From Prevotella sp. (GTDB taxonomy: Bacteria; Bacteroidota; Bacteroidia; Bacteroidales; Bacteroidaceae): DNA of 64,000 bases. The DNA lies in assembly GCA_022511065.1 (NCBI GenBank), contig JAFLSG010000002.1, positions 1-64,000 on the forward strand, read 5' to 3'. Below the pieces are notes generated by a model. It saw nothing but the letters and a program-made list of their open reading frames with translations, searched no databases and was not told the DNA's origin. The position numbers and the translations under genes were made by a program. Position 1 is the stretch's first letter. Every line of letters starts with the position of its first letter. Positions 16,721-26,301 of this stretch are shown in pieces.

Positions 16721-17620
16721 ATGTCGCAGAAGAAGAGAGTAGTTCGCCGGAAAGGTGTTGGCACGACCCGCACTTATCATGGGCCTGGTCAGCGGAAGCG
16801 CCCTAATTTCATCATCCGTCTTCTCCAGAAAGTTCCCTCATGGGGCTGGTGGATTGGTGGCGGGTGCATCGTACTCGGCTACATCTGGTTCTTCTATTAT
16901 TTCTTCGTTGGGCCTTTCGGTTTCCGTTGGCGTGCGCTGTACGGCGAGATCAACTATCCCGAAGGCTACGAGATTCACGGTATTGATATTTCCCACCATC
17001 AGGGACGCGTCAATTGGGGCGACCTGAAAGACAAGGGAAGCATCAACAAGTGCCCCATCAGTTTTGTCATGATCAAGGCGACTGAGGGAGCTACGCAGAC
17101 CGATGAGAACTTCCACGACAACTTTTTCCAGGCTCGGGAGTACGGCTTTACCCGCGGTGCCTACCACTTTTATAGTGTGCATACGCCCGCCAATGAACAG
17201 GCGCGCCACTTCATAGAGACCGTCCGTTTGGAGAACGGCGACCTGCCGCCCGTGCTCGATGTGGAGCATAAGCCCAAGCAGCAGACCGACGAGCAGTTCA
17301 AGAATTCCCTTCTTCAGTGGCTTGACATCGTGGAGAAGCATTACCAGGTGAAGCCTATCATCTATACCTATCATAAGTTTAAGATGCGCTACCTCAATGA
17401 TTCCATCTTCGATCAATACCCCTATTGGATTGCGCACTACTATGTGGATTCCGTGGAGTACAAGGGACGCTGGAAGTTCTGGCAGCACACGGATGCAGGT
17501 CGCTTGCCGGGCATCAAGGGCAATGTGGATTTCAATATCTACAATGGTTCTTACTATGACCTCCGTCAGATGACCATCGGCTCGCAGGAGACTATCGGGG
17601 AGAAGGCGTATAGTCAGTGA
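16721..17620 (+). CDS. Membrane-anchored GH25 lysozyme-like muramidase
   Basis: A 299-residue protein: short basic cytoplasmic segment, one membrane span (WWIGGGCIVLGYIWFFYYFF, about 39-60), then a GH25 domain with GIDISHHQGRVNW, FVMIKATEGAT, YHFYSV, PPVLDVEH (catalytic D-x-E) and FWQHTDAGRLPG. It would cleave the MurNAc-GlcNAc bond of peptidoglycan in the periplasm or outside. I start it at 16721 rather than an in-frame ATG at 16685, because 16685 lies inside the terminator stem of pfp. No independent promoter is obvious, so it may depend on read-through. Confidence 0.9.
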   Translation: MSQKKRVVRRKGVGTTRTYHGPGQRKRPNFIIRLLQKVPSWGWWIGGGCIVLGYIWFFYYFFVGPFGFRWRALYGEINYPEGYEIHGIDISHHQGRVNWGDLKDKGSINKCPISFVMIKATEGATQTDENFHDNFFQAREYGFTRGAYHFYSVHTPANEQARHFIETVRLENGDLPPVLDVEHKPKQQTDEQFKNSLLQWLDIVEKHYQVKPIIYTYHKFKMRYLNDSIFDQYPYWIAHYYVDSVEYKGRWKFWQHTDAGRLPGIKGNVDFNIYNGSYYDLRQMTIGSQETIGEKAYSQ

Positions 17621-17702
17621 GCAGACCTCCTTATCCTGTTTATGTGTACTTAACTATCTGTCATTTGCATGTACTTAACTATTTATTAAAACTTAAAACG
17701 AT

Positions 17703-20700
17703 ATGAACAGAAAACTATTTCTCTCCATGCTGCTGCTTGTGTCGGCAGTTGTGGCAAATGCCGAAGAGGCGCGACTGCTGCGCTTCCCGGCGACCAACGG
17801 AAATGAAGTGGTGTTCACCTATGCCGGTGATCTCTACACGGTTCCCATCAAGGGCGGCGAGGCCAAGCGCCTTACCTCGCATGTAGGTTATGAGATGTTC
17901 GCCCGCTATTCTCCTGACGGCAAGAGCATTGCCTTTACGGGTGAGTATGATGGCAACCGCGAAGTGTATGTCATTCCGGCTGCGGGTGGCGAGCCACGGC
18001 GACTGACTTACACCTCTACCAACTCGCGCGATGACTTGGGCGACCGCATGGGGCCCAACAATATGGTGATGACTTGGACGAATGACGGCAAGCAGGTGCT
18101 CTACCGCAACCGTATCAGCGACGGCTTTGCCGGTCAGCTCTGGACGGTTTCCGCTGAGGGTGGCATGCCCGACAAGCTGCCATTGCCCGAGGGTGGATGG
18201 GCAAGTTATTCTCCCGACGGCAAGCAGATGGCTTACAACCGTGTGATGCGTGAGTTCCGCACGTGGAAATACTATCGTGGCGGTATGGCAGATGACATCT
18301 GGATTTACGACCCGCAGCAGGGGGAAATCAAGAACATCACGAACAATGTGGCACAGGATATCATGCCTATGTGGATTGGTGATGAGATTTTCTATATCTC
18401 CGACCGCGACATGATTATGAACATTTTCGTGTATAATGTCAAGACCGGGCAGACGGAGAAGGTGACCAACTACACGGACTACGACGTGAAATTCCCGAGT
18501 TCAAACGGGCAGTTGATTGTCTATGAGAATGCCGGTTACCTTTATAAGTTAGACCCCAAGACGCGCCAGACGGAGAAAATCAGCGTTACGCTGACCTCTG
18601 ACAATATCTATGGCCGCCCCGAACAGCGCAATGTCTCCGACCGCATCTCGTCGGTAAGTCTTACGAATGACGGTCAGCGGTTGGCCATCACCGCCCGTGG
18701 CGAGGTGTTCGACGTGCCGGCATCCACAGGTGTAGTGAAGAATATCACCCGCACACCGGGCGCTAACGAGCGTGGTGCCGTATGGAGTCCCGATGCCAAA
18801 TATATTGCCTACATCAGCGACCGCACGGGTGAGACGGAGGTTTATCTTCAGCCGGCTGACGGCGGGGAGGCTATCCAACTCACCAAGAACAACGACACTT
18901 ACATCCGCTCGCTCTCTTGGACACCCGACAGCAAGCAGGTGTTCTACACCGACCGCAAGAACCGTGTCGTGGCTGTGGATGTTGCAACGAAGAGCAAGCG
19001 CACGGTATTGGAGAATCCCGAATCGGAGTTCCGTGGCTTGGAGTTCTCTCCCGACAGCAAGTGGATGACCTACACAAAGCCCGCTGCCAACGACATGAGC
19101 GTGGTCTATGTGTGCAATCTTGAGAACGGCAAGGAATATCCCGTGACCGAGAAGTGGTATAACTCCTCATCGCCGGTGTTCAGTGCCGACGGCAAATATC
19201 TTATCTTCACCTCCGAGCGCGACCTGAATCCGACTTACAGTCGCGTGGAATGGAACTTCGCTTACACGGATATGAGTGCCGTCTATATGGCGATGCTGAC
19301 TGCCGACACGCCGTCACCGCTGCTGCCAAAGGATGACAAGGCGGGCGAAAAGGGCGGAGACAAGCCCAAGGGAGAGAAGGCATCGGCAGATAAAACCGAG
19401 GCTGTAAGCGTGCAGATAGACCCGGAGGGCATCTTTGGTCGCATCATCAAACTGCCCATTCGCCCAGGCCGCTACTTCGGATTCTATTCTGATGGCAAGA
19501 AACTCTACTATTCTGGTATGGGCAGTACCCGCGTGTTTGATTTCGCCACGCAAGAGGATAAGACCGTATTGGAAGGTGGTCGCGTGACCTATCGCAGCGG
19601 TGCGAAGAAGGCATTGGTCAATCAGCGTGGCAAGATGTATGTGGTAAACTTCCCTGCCGATCGCGTGACACTCGACAAAGCAGTAGATACCGACAACTTG
19701 GTGGCAACGGTGGATTTCACCGAGGAGTGGCCGCAAATCTATGATGAAGTGTGGCGTGCTTTCCGCGATGGCTACTATCTTGAGAATATGCACGGCCGCG
19801 ATTGGAAGGCGTTGAAGGAAAAGTATGCCGTGCTTTTGCCTTACGCCAAGACCCGCCTCGACCTGAACTATATCATCGGTGAGCTTATCGGTGAGTTGGC
19901 AAGTGGTCACGCCTATGTCAATACCGGCGAGAAGCCCGAGGCTCCGCGCATCCCGATGGGACTGCTGGGTGCTGAGGTAAGCCGTGATAAGAGTGGATAT
20001 TACCGTATCGACAAGATTCTGGAGGGCGCTCCGTACAGCCAGACACTGCGCTCACCGCTCACGGAACCGGGCATCGGTGTGCAGGAAGGTGACTATATTA
20101 CAGCCATCGACGGCATCTCTACCCAGACGGTTCAGAACATCTATGAACTGCTTGTCGGCAAGGCTGACGTGCTGACAGAGCTGACGATAAACAACAAAGC
20201 GGCTGCCGGCGGTCGTCAGGTGGTTATCAAACCAATTGACAACGAATATCCGCTCTACCACTATGCGTGGGTGCAGAACAACATCCGCAAGGTGGAAGAG
20301 GCAACCAACGGTCGCGTGGGTTACATCTACGTTCCCGATATGGGTGTTGAGGGTCTGAACGAGTTCGCTCGCTACTACTATCCGCAGCTCGACAAGGAGG
20401 CGCTGATTATCGACGACCGTGCCAATGGCGGCGGCAACGTATCGCCCATGATTATTGAGCGACTGCTGCGCAAGCCTTATCGTATGACGATGAGGCGCAC
20501 CTCTACGCGCACAAGTCCTATACCTGAAGGTACGCAGATTGGCCCGAAGGTGCTGTTGATTAACAAGTATTCGGCTTCCGACGGCGACCTCTTCCCGTGG
20601 AGCTTCAAGGCCAACAAGTTGGGTAAAGTCATCGGTACGCGCACTTGGGGCGGTATCGTGGGCATCAGTGGTTCGCTGCCTTACATGGACGGTACGGATG

Positions 20701-20939
20701 TACGCGTGCCTTTCTTCACGAACTATTCCTATGAGACTGGAGAGTGGATTGTGGAGAATCACGGTGTGGATCCCGACATTCTGATTGACAATGACCCAAT
20801 CAAGGAGTATGCCGGTGAGGATCAGCAGCTCAACAAAGCCATCGAAGTGGCGCTTGAAGAGCTGAAGACCCGTCAGGCTCCCCCGAAGGTTCCCGCTCCG
20901 CGCACCTTCAAAGATCTCGGTCTTCCGCAGTTGCCGTAA
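17703..20939 (+). CDS. Tricorn-like S41 family protease
   Basis: A 1078-residue exported protease. A signal peptide (MNRKLFLSMLLLVSAVVANA) precedes two WD40-like beta-propeller regions with repeated blades (FARYSPDGKSIAFTGEYDG, WASYSPDGKQMAYNR, AVWSPDAKYIAYISD, FSADGKYLIFTSER), a Lys/Glu-rich linker near 545-565, a PDZ domain near 760-840 (GVQEGDYITAIDGIS) and an S41 catalytic domain with the nucleophile in YSASDGDLFPWSF near 957. Likely degrades peptides in the periplasm. Two copies of TGTACTTAACTAT (17645, 17670) precede it. A strong terminator follows. Confidence 0.93.
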   Translation: MNRKLFLSMLLLVSAVVANAEEARLLRFPATNGNEVVFTYAGDLYTVPIKGGEAKRLTSHVGYEMFARYSPDGKSIAFTGEYDGNREVYVIPAAGGEPRRLTYTSTNSRDDLGDRMGPNNMVMTWTNDGKQVLYRNRISDGFAGQLWTVSAEGGMPDKLPLPEGGWASYSPDGKQMAYNRVMREFRTWKYYRGGMADDIWIYDPQQGEIKNITNNVAQDIMPMWIGDEIFYISDRDMIMNIFVYNVKTGQTEKVTNYTDYDVKFPSSNGQLIVYENAGYLYKLDPKTRQTEKISVTLTSDNIYGRPEQRNVSDRISSVSLTNDGQRLAITARGEVFDVPASTGVVKNITRTPGANERGAVWSPDAKYIAYISDRTGETEVYLQPADGGEAIQLTKNNDTYIRSLSWTPDSKQVFYTDRKNRVVAVDVATKSKRTVLENPESEFRGLEFSPDSKWMTYTKPAANDMSVVYVCNLENGKEYPVTEKWYNSSSPVFSADGKYLIFTSERDLNPTYSRVEWNFAYTDMSAVYMAMLTADTPSPLLPKDDKAGEKGGDKPKGEKASADKTEAVSVQIDPEGIFGRIIKLPIRPGRYFGFYSDGKKLYYSGMGSTRVFDFATQEDKTVLEGGRVTYRSGAKKALVNQRGKMYVVNFPADRVTLDKAVDTDNLVATVDFTEEWPQIYDEVWRAFRDGYYLENMHGRDWKALKEKYAVLLPYAKTRLDLNYIIGELIGELASGHAYVNTGEKPEAPRIPMGLLGAEVSRDKSGYYRIDKILEGAPYSQTLRSPLTEPGIGVQEGDYITAIDGISTQTVQNIYELLVGKADVLTELTINNKAAAGGRQVVIKPIDNEYPLYHYAWVQNNIRKVEEATNGRVGYIYVPDMGVEGLNEFARYYYPQLDKEALIIDDRANGGGNVSPMIIERLLRKPYRMTMRRTSTRTSPIPEGTQIGPKVLLINKYSASDGDLFPWSFKANKLGKVIGTRTWGGIVGISGSLPYMDGTDVRVPFFTNYSYETGEWIVENHGVDPDILIDNDPIKEYAGEDQQLNKAIEVALEELKTRQAPPKVPAPRTFKDLGLPQLP

Positions 20940-20958
20940 CTGCTTAACACACAAGGCA

Positions 20959-21000
20959 AAGCCGCACAACCCTGATGATTGTGCGGCTTCTTTATTTTTT
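20959..21000 (+). terminator. Intrinsic terminator of the tricorn-like gene
   Basis: Perfect 11-bp stem AAGCCGCACAA (20959-20969) / TTGTGCGGCTT (20979-20989), 9-nt loop, then CTTTATTTTTT. Confidence 0.9.
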
Positions 21001-21018
21001 AGTAGGTTGAATCCGTTT

Positions 21019-21078
21019 CGTTTGGAGGCTGAATTCATGCCGTTTGGAGGCTCCAAACGATGCGTTTGCAGCCTCCAA
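21019..21078. repeat. REP-like interspersed repeat (copy 1)
   Basis: Three copies of a CGTTTGGAGGCT-type motif, two direct and the last inverted, giving a palindrome around CCAAACGATGCGTTTGC. The 28 bases 21051-21078 are identical to 55994-56021. Located between the convergent tricorn-like and prmA genes. Confidence 0.8.
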
Positions 21079-21079
21079 T

Positions 21080-21934
21080 TCAAATACCAAATATTAGACA
21101 TACCCAATCATTCTCCTGTTGCTGCCCTTTGAGATGTAAGCCGAGGGATTCAGCTTTGCTGACGAGCATGGGGCTGTCGGCGGTGTAAAAACCACTTAAA
21201 ATAAGGGTTGCACCAGAAGCCATGCGGGCGCGGAAGGCAGGGAGGTCGTTCAATAGAATGTTACGATTGATGTTCGCAAGTACGATATCGAATGTTTCGG
21301 TAATCTCGTTGGTAAGCAGGGAGGCATCGCCTAAAAGGGAAGTGAAACGGTCATCCACGCAGTTGATGATGGCATTATGGCGGGCATTGTCTGCTGACCA
21401 CTCATCGATGTCGTAACCCGTAGCGGCGGCAGCACCGAACTTGAGGGCGCAGATGGAGAGGATACCCGTGCCCGTGCCACAGTCAAGGATACGCTTGCCG
21501 GTGAGATTGAGGTCGAGTAGGGCGGCGCAGACCATTCGCGTGGTCTCGTGCGTACCCGTGCCGAAGGCGAGACGGGCGTCTATCTCGATGGAGATACCCT
21601 TGTAATCCGCAGGGATGGGATGCCGCCCATCGTGGATGATGAGGCGGTCGGCGACGGTGATAGGCTCGAAACCCTCTTGTTCCCACTGCTCATTCCAGTC
21701 GCGGTCTTCCGCCTCGCGCACTTCATAGCTGATGGAAACATCTTCGATGGGGAAATCGGCGAGTGCCTCGCGGAGCGCATCGTCAGCAAATAGTTGCTGC
21801 TGAACATAACCTTTGAGTCCCATTTCCGTCTCCTCAAAAGTGTCGAAACCCGCTTCTCCGGCGAGGGCAGCCACAAGGTCGGCAGCATCCTCGGAGTAGG
21901 GGGCAATGGAGAATTCTACCTCGTAATATTTCAT
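21080..21934 (-). CDS. prmA: Ribosomal protein L11 methyltransferase
   Basis: A 284-residue SAM-dependent methyltransferase. The family pattern is clear: N-terminal ferredoxin-like domain (MKYYEVEFSIAPYSEDAADLV), then FGTGTHETTRM near 124, the SAM loop ILDCGTGTGILSICAL near 149 and DIVLANINRNILLNDLP near 218. It trimethylates amino groups of ribosomal protein L11 in the cytoplasm. Monocistronic; TAATTTTG lies upstream at 21955-21962. Confidence 0.95.
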   Translation of the reverse strand: MKYYEVEFSIAPYSEDAADLVAALAGEAGFDTFEETEMGLKGYVQQQLFADDALREALADFPIEDVSISYEVREAEDRDWNEQWEQEGFEPITVADRLIIHDGRHPIPADYKGISIEIDARLAFGTGTHETTRMVCAALLDLNLTGKRILDCGTGTGILSICALKFGAAAATGYDIDEWSADNARHNAIINCVDDRFTSLLGDASLLTNEITETFDIVLANINRNILLNDLPAFRARMASGATLILSGFYTADSPMLVSKAESLGLHLKGQQQENDWVCLIFGI

Positions 21935-21954
21935 AAGGATGTTAAATTTGGAGG

Positions 21955-22035
21955 CAAAATTACAAAAAATAGGGAAAAACCTATCGGGGTTTAGGGTTTT
22001 TCCCTAAATTTGCAGTAAAATTGGCTGTATTTTTG
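21955..22035. promoter_or_regulatory. Divergent promoters of prmA and the 22064 operon
   Basis: Leftward: TAATTTTG at 21955-21962 for prmA. Rightward: TATTTTTG at 22028-22035, with a second TAAATTTG at 22005-22012, ahead of the ATG at 22064. No convincing -33 element is seen for either, so this call rests on the -7 elements alone. Confidence 0.5.
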
Positions 22036-22063
22036 CAGCGTGAATCATTAAATACATGAGAAG

Positions 22064-22999
22064 ATGAAAAGACTGTTCTTAATCTCAATGCTTATCGGAA
22101 TGCTGCCGATGACCATCATGGCGCAGGATGATGACCTTTACTTCGTGCCGAAAAAGAAGGCGGCGGGAGGTGTGAAAGACAACTATGGTATGCCTGCCGA
22201 GACTTACTATGCGGGGAGCGACAGAAGCATCGACGACTATAACCGCAGGGGAAGTTCGTATGAAATCATCGCCGGCGACTCTGCCCAGAGCGACATCATC
22301 GACTTCAGCAGCGTGCAGGGTGTCTATCCCGACGCGCAGCAGGGTGGCGACTATGAACTGACGAGGCAGATGAGCCGCTTCGACGATTACGACATTTCCA
22401 CCAACGAAGCCTTCTGGGCGGGCTACCGTGCAGGGCGCGACGACTGGGGTTGGCACTCACCTTGGTATTATAATCGCTATGGATGGTATGGCGGTTGGTA
22501 CGACCCGTGGTATTGGGACAGCTGGCATTACGGTTGGTATGACCCTTGGTATTACGGCTATGCAGGTTGGTACGGCGGTTGGTACTCCCCTTGGCGCTAT
22601 GGCTACTATGGTTGGGGCTATCCCTATTACTGGGGCGGCTACTATGCTTGGGGATGGAATGGCATCGGAAGCGGGCGCGGCCACATCTATGCCCGCAACG
22701 GCAACACGGGAACCATCAATCGCAACGGCTCGACGCACGGGCGCTTCTCTGGCTATCGCGGCAACACGGCGGCTGACAACAACGGGCGCTCAAGCAGCCT
22801 GCGTAACCGCACGGTGACCAACCACAGCACCTATAATAATAGTGGTAACACGAACCGCAGCAACAGCGGAAACTTCGGTGGCAACCGCAGTTCGTCGGTT
22901 GGCTCGTTCGGCGGGAGCAGCGGAGCCCGTGGCGGTGGTAGCTTCGGCGGTGGCGGAGGCGGTCGCTCAGGTGGCGGCGGCTTAGGTGGCAGACGGTGA
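22064..22999 (+). CDS. Exported Tyr/Trp/Gly-rich low-complexity protein
   Basis: A 311-residue protein with a signal peptide (MKRLFLISMLIGMLPMTIMAQ). The first 125 residues are ordinary; residues about 125-205 are dominated by W, Y and G in repeats such as YGGWYDPWYW, YGWYDPWYYG and YGGWYSPWRYG; the last 90 residues are Ser/Asn/Arg then Gly-rich (GGGSFGGGGGGRSGGGG). No enzyme motif. Such composition suggests a surface or matrix structural protein. It is 59 nt upstream of an outer-membrane protein gene and probably cotranscribed with it. Confidence 0.8.
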   Translation: MKRLFLISMLIGMLPMTIMAQDDDLYFVPKKKAAGGVKDNYGMPAETYYAGSDRSIDDYNRRGSSYEIIAGDSAQSDIIDFSSVQGVYPDAQQGGDYELTRQMSRFDDYDISTNEAFWAGYRAGRDDWGWHSPWYYNRYGWYGGWYDPWYWDSWHYGWYDPWYYGYAGWYGGWYSPWRYGYYGWGYPYYWGGYYAWGWNGIGSGRGHIYARNGNTGTINRNGSTHGRFSGYRGNTAADNNGRSSSLRNRTVTNHSTYNNSGNTNRSNSGNFGGNRSSSVGSFGGSSGARGGGSFGGGGGGRSGGGGLGGRR

Positions 23000-23058
23000 G
23001 CGTAAGCAGCCATGTTAGCAGAATAAGATTACTGGTTAGCAACATAAAATTACTGATT

Positions 23059-24675
23059 ATGATGAGAAGATTATACATGGCAGCGCTTGCCGTGGCAATA
23101 GGACTGCCGGCAGCTGCACAGGATACTTATGAGAGTGCCCGCTTACTGGGCAATGACCTGAACGGAACAGCCCGCTACGTTGGTATGGGCGGCGCGATGG
23201 ATGCGCTTGGTGCAGACCTATCGACCATCGGCAGCAACCCTGCGGGCATCGGACTCTTCCGCCACTCCACGGCGAGTTTCTCCTTTGGCGTGGTGTCGCA
23301 GCAGGATGCGAAGCGTTTCGACGGGCTTGGCAAGACGAACATGAGCTTCGACCAGTTGGGTTTCGTCTATTCGTCGCGCATCAGCCGCACCTCGTTTGTG
23401 AACTTCAGCTTCAACTATCACAAGAGTCGTAACTTCGACCAGATACTCTCGGCGGCGAACTCAATGAGCAATGTGTCGTCGATGGGACTGAGCTATCACA
23501 AGGCGACTTTAGGCTCTTCGCGCAAGGGTGGCTATGACCTCGGACTGAACAAGCAGGATGAGTGGGTAGGCTTTGAGGATGCCAACTCCGACAGGCGTGC
23601 ATTGACTTTCAGTCAGGTGGACTACTTGAATGCCAACGTTTTGCTGGAAGATCCCAACGACGGTAACCTTTACTACACCAATGCCGATGCCTATGAGTTC
23701 GATCGCGCTACCCGCGGCTGGATCAGCAACTACGACTTCAACATCAGCGGAAATGCAAACGACCGCTTCTATTGGGGTATCACTCTGGGGCTGCACGACG
23801 TGAACTATAAAGGTTACAGTGAATATGCCGAAGGGCTTGCCTTCTCCAATGGCTCTGATGCGGGCATCGTGGCTTACGGCGATGAGCGCAAGATTGACGG
23901 AACGGGTATTGACCTGACGGCGGGAATCATCGTGCGCCCGGTGGAGGACTCTCCTTTCCGCTTCGGACTTTCAGTGAAGACTCCGACGTGGTATGATCTC
24001 ACGACAACGAACTATACAGAGGTGGCCAACGAGAGTGCCGTAGGTTCTTACGACTGGGGAAAGAGCGCCGAGAGTTATGATTTCAAGTTCTACACGCCGT
24101 GGAAGTTTGGCGTGAGCCTCGGACACACCTTTGGCACGCAGGTTGCGCTTGGTTTGGGCTACGAGTATTCGGACTATGGTGCCAGTCAGAACCGCATCAA
24201 TGACGGCTATGACTATTACGGCAACGAGAGTTCATATACCGACGAGGTGATGAAAGCCAATACGGAGCAGGTGCTGAAGGGCGTATCTACCCTCAAGGCG
24301 GGTATCGAGCTGAAGCCCGTTCCTGAGTTCGCTGTGCGTCTCGGTTACAACTATGTGACGGCTGCCTACGATGAAAATGGTGTGCGCGATATGACACTCG
24401 ACTCTCCCGGTGTGATGTATGCTTCCACGACCGACTACACGAACTGGAAGGATACCCATCGCATCACCTGCGGACTCGGTTACAAAGTCGGTGGTTTTAA
24501 TATCGACTTGGCATATCAGTATAGCGCCACAAACGGTGATTTCCACCCGATACAGTATTATGAAACGCCTGTATCAATGGATGCTTGGCACGGAGGTCGT
24601 AGCAACGGAGACGGCACGGTGAGTGTGAGCAATAAGCGCCATCAGTTGCTGCTGACGCTGGGTTATACTTTCTAA
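23059..24675 (+). CDS. Outer-membrane beta-barrel protein, OmpP1/FadL-like
   Basis: A 538-residue exported protein: signal peptide MMRRLYMAALAVAIGLPAAAQ, then SARLLGNDLNGTARYVGMGGAMDALGADLSTIGSNPAGIGLFR, the N-terminal signature of the Bacteroidetes FadL/toluene-transporter-like barrels, followed by alternating aromatic strands and a C-terminal strand ending HQLLLTLGYTF. FadL-type proteins carry hydrophobic compounds across the outer membrane. Start taken at 23059, just before the signal peptide. It ends 6 nt before iorA, an operon arrangement that suggests import of aromatic or fatty substrates. Confidence 0.85.
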   Translation: MMRRLYMAALAVAIGLPAAAQDTYESARLLGNDLNGTARYVGMGGAMDALGADLSTIGSNPAGIGLFRHSTASFSFGVVSQQDAKRFDGLGKTNMSFDQLGFVYSSRISRTSFVNFSFNYHKSRNFDQILSAANSMSNVSSMGLSYHKATLGSSRKGGYDLGLNKQDEWVGFEDANSDRRALTFSQVDYLNANVLLEDPNDGNLYYTNADAYEFDRATRGWISNYDFNISGNANDRFYWGITLGLHDVNYKGYSEYAEGLAFSNGSDAGIVAYGDERKIDGTGIDLTAGIIVRPVEDSPFRFGLSVKTPTWYDLTTTNYTEVANESAVGSYDWGKSAESYDFKFYTPWKFGVSLGHTFGTQVALGLGYEYSDYGASQNRINDGYDYYGNESSYTDEVMKANTEQVLKGVSTLKAGIELKPVPEFAVRLGYNYVTAAYDENGVRDMTLDSPGVMYASTTDYTNWKDTHRITCGLGYKVGGFNIDLAYQYSATNGDFHPIQYYETPVSMDAWHGGRSNGDGTVSVSNKRHQLLLTLGYTF

Positions 24676-24681
24676 GGAAAA

Positions 24682-26301
24682 ATGAAAAGATTATTATTAG
24701 GTGACGAAGCAATAGCCCAAGGGGCGATTGATGCAGGCTTGAGTGGGGTGTATGCATACCCGGGTACTCCCTCTACGGAGATTACGGAATACATTCAGGA
24801 TTCCCCTCTTGCCAAGGAAAGAAAGATACATAGCCGATGGTCCACGAATGAGAAGACGGCAATGGAGGCTGCGCTTGGTATGTCGTTTATGGGCAAACGG
24901 GCAATGGTGTGCATGAAGCATGTAGGACTGAACGTCTGCGCAGACCCATTCGTGAACTCGGCAATGACGGGCGTGAATGGTGGTCTGGTGGTATTAGTAG
25001 CCGACGACCCCTTCATGCATTCCAGTCAGAACGAGCAGGACTCGCGCTTTTATGCGAAGTTCGCCATGATTCCGATATTGGAACCAAGTTCTCAGCAGGA
25101 GGCATACGACATGATGCAGGAAGCATTTGACATGTCGGAACAGCTTTGTCTGCCGATACTGATGCGTGTCACAACCCGTATGGCTCACTCTCGTGCAGTA
25201 GTGGAAGTAAAGGATGAGGCACGGTCACAAAATGAGTTGAATTATAACGCCTTACCAAGCAACTGGGTCTTACTGCCTGCTCCTGCACGCAAGCGCAACA
25301 TCATTGTAACGGGGCAGCAGCCTTTGTTGGAGCAAATGGCGGTAGATAGCAAGTATAACCAATACGTGGATGCGGACAATCATAGGTTAGGAATTATTGC
25401 AAGTGGCATCGCCTATAACTATCTGATGGAGTGCTACCCGGATGGTTGTCCGTTCCCGGTGCTGAAGATTAGTCAGTATCCTATCCCAAAGAAACTGATT
25501 CGGCGAATGACAGACGATTGTGAGTTCGTACTGATTGCTGAAGAAGGACAACCGTTCATAGAAGATCAGGTGCGTGGCGTAATGCCTGGAAATGCAGTTA
25601 TCCAAGGTCGTTTGACGGGTGAACTGCCCCGTACAGGTGAGTTGAATCCCGATTTACTGAAAAAGGCACTTGGTATAGAACGCGGGGAAGGCTATGCAGC
25701 CTGTGAGAATGTAGTGCCTCGTCCACCGGCACTTTGCCAAGGTTGCGGGCATCGTGATGTGTATGTTGCATTGAACGAGGTGCTGCGTGACTATCCCAAT
25801 GCGCGTGTCTTTGGAGATATTGGTTGCTATACGTTGGGCTTCCTACCGCCCTACAAGGCAATTCATGCTTGTGTGGATATGGGCGCTTCCATAACGATGG
25901 CAAAGGGAGCAGCTGATGCAGGTCAGTGGCCTGCTGTTGCCATTATTGGAGATTCCACGTTCACACACTCAGGAATGACGGGATTATTGGATGCCGTGAA
26001 TGAACAGGCAGACATAACCGTCATTATCAGTGACAACCTGACAACAGCCATGACGGGTGGTCAAGACTCTGCAGGCACGAATAAGTTTGAGGCAATCTGC
26101 CGTGGGCTTGGTGTGGCTGATGAACACTTGAAGGTCGTGAATCCCATCCCGAAGAATATTCCGGAAATCATGCAGACGCTTCGTGATGAGATCAACTATC
26201 ATGGTGTGAGTGTGATTATTCCGCGCCGTGAGTGTATGCAGACGTTATGCAAACATCTGAAACAGAAGAAAGTAAAGGAGCAAAAGGAAGCGAAACAATG
26301 A
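24682..26301 (+). CDS. iorA: Indolepyruvate ferredoxin oxidoreductase, alpha subunit
   Basis: A 539-residue thiamine-diphosphate enzyme that interconverts arylpyruvates and arylacetyl-CoA with ferredoxin and CoA. Seen: GDEAIAQGAIDAGLSGVYAYPGTPSTE at the start, CQGCGHRDVY near 353 and the TPP-binding GDSTFTHSGMTGLLDAVNEQ ... ISDN near 417. The usual C-terminal ferredoxin domain with two CxxCxxC clusters is absent; the protein ends soon after IPRRECMQTLC with a Lys-rich tail. Its stop overlaps the start of iorB by 4 bp. Confidence 0.93.
   Translation: MKRLLLGDEAIAQGAIDAGLSGVYAYPGTPSTEITEYIQDSPLAKERKIHSRWSTNEKTAMEAALGMSFMGKRAMVCMKHVGLNVCADPFVNSAMTGVNGGLVVLVADDPFMHSSQNEQDSRFYAKFAMIPILEPSSQQEAYDMMQEAFDMSEQLCLPILMRVTTRMAHSRAVVEVKDEARSQNELNYNALPSNWVLLPAPARKRNIIVTGQQPLLEQMAVDSKYNQYVDADNHRLGIIASGIAYNYLMECYPDGCPFPVLKISQYPIPKKLIRRMTDDCEFVLIAEEGQPFIEDQVRGVMPGNAVIQGRLTGELPRTGELNPDLLKKALGIERGEGYAACENVVPRPPALCQGCGHRDVYVALNEVLRDYPNARVFGDIGCYTLGFLPPYKAIHACVDMGASITMAKGAADAGQWPAVAIIGDSTFTHSGMTGLLDAVNEQADITVIISDNLTTAMTGGQDSAGTNKFEAICRGLGVADEHLKVVNPIPKNIPEIMQTLRDEINYHGVSVIIPRRECMQTLCKHLKQKKVKEQKEAKQ

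Noticed and set aside
20052-21107. Leftward 351-codon frame opposite the tricorn-like gene
   Set aside because: It spans a terminator and the REP-like repeat and overlaps prmA; codon shadow of the protease gene.
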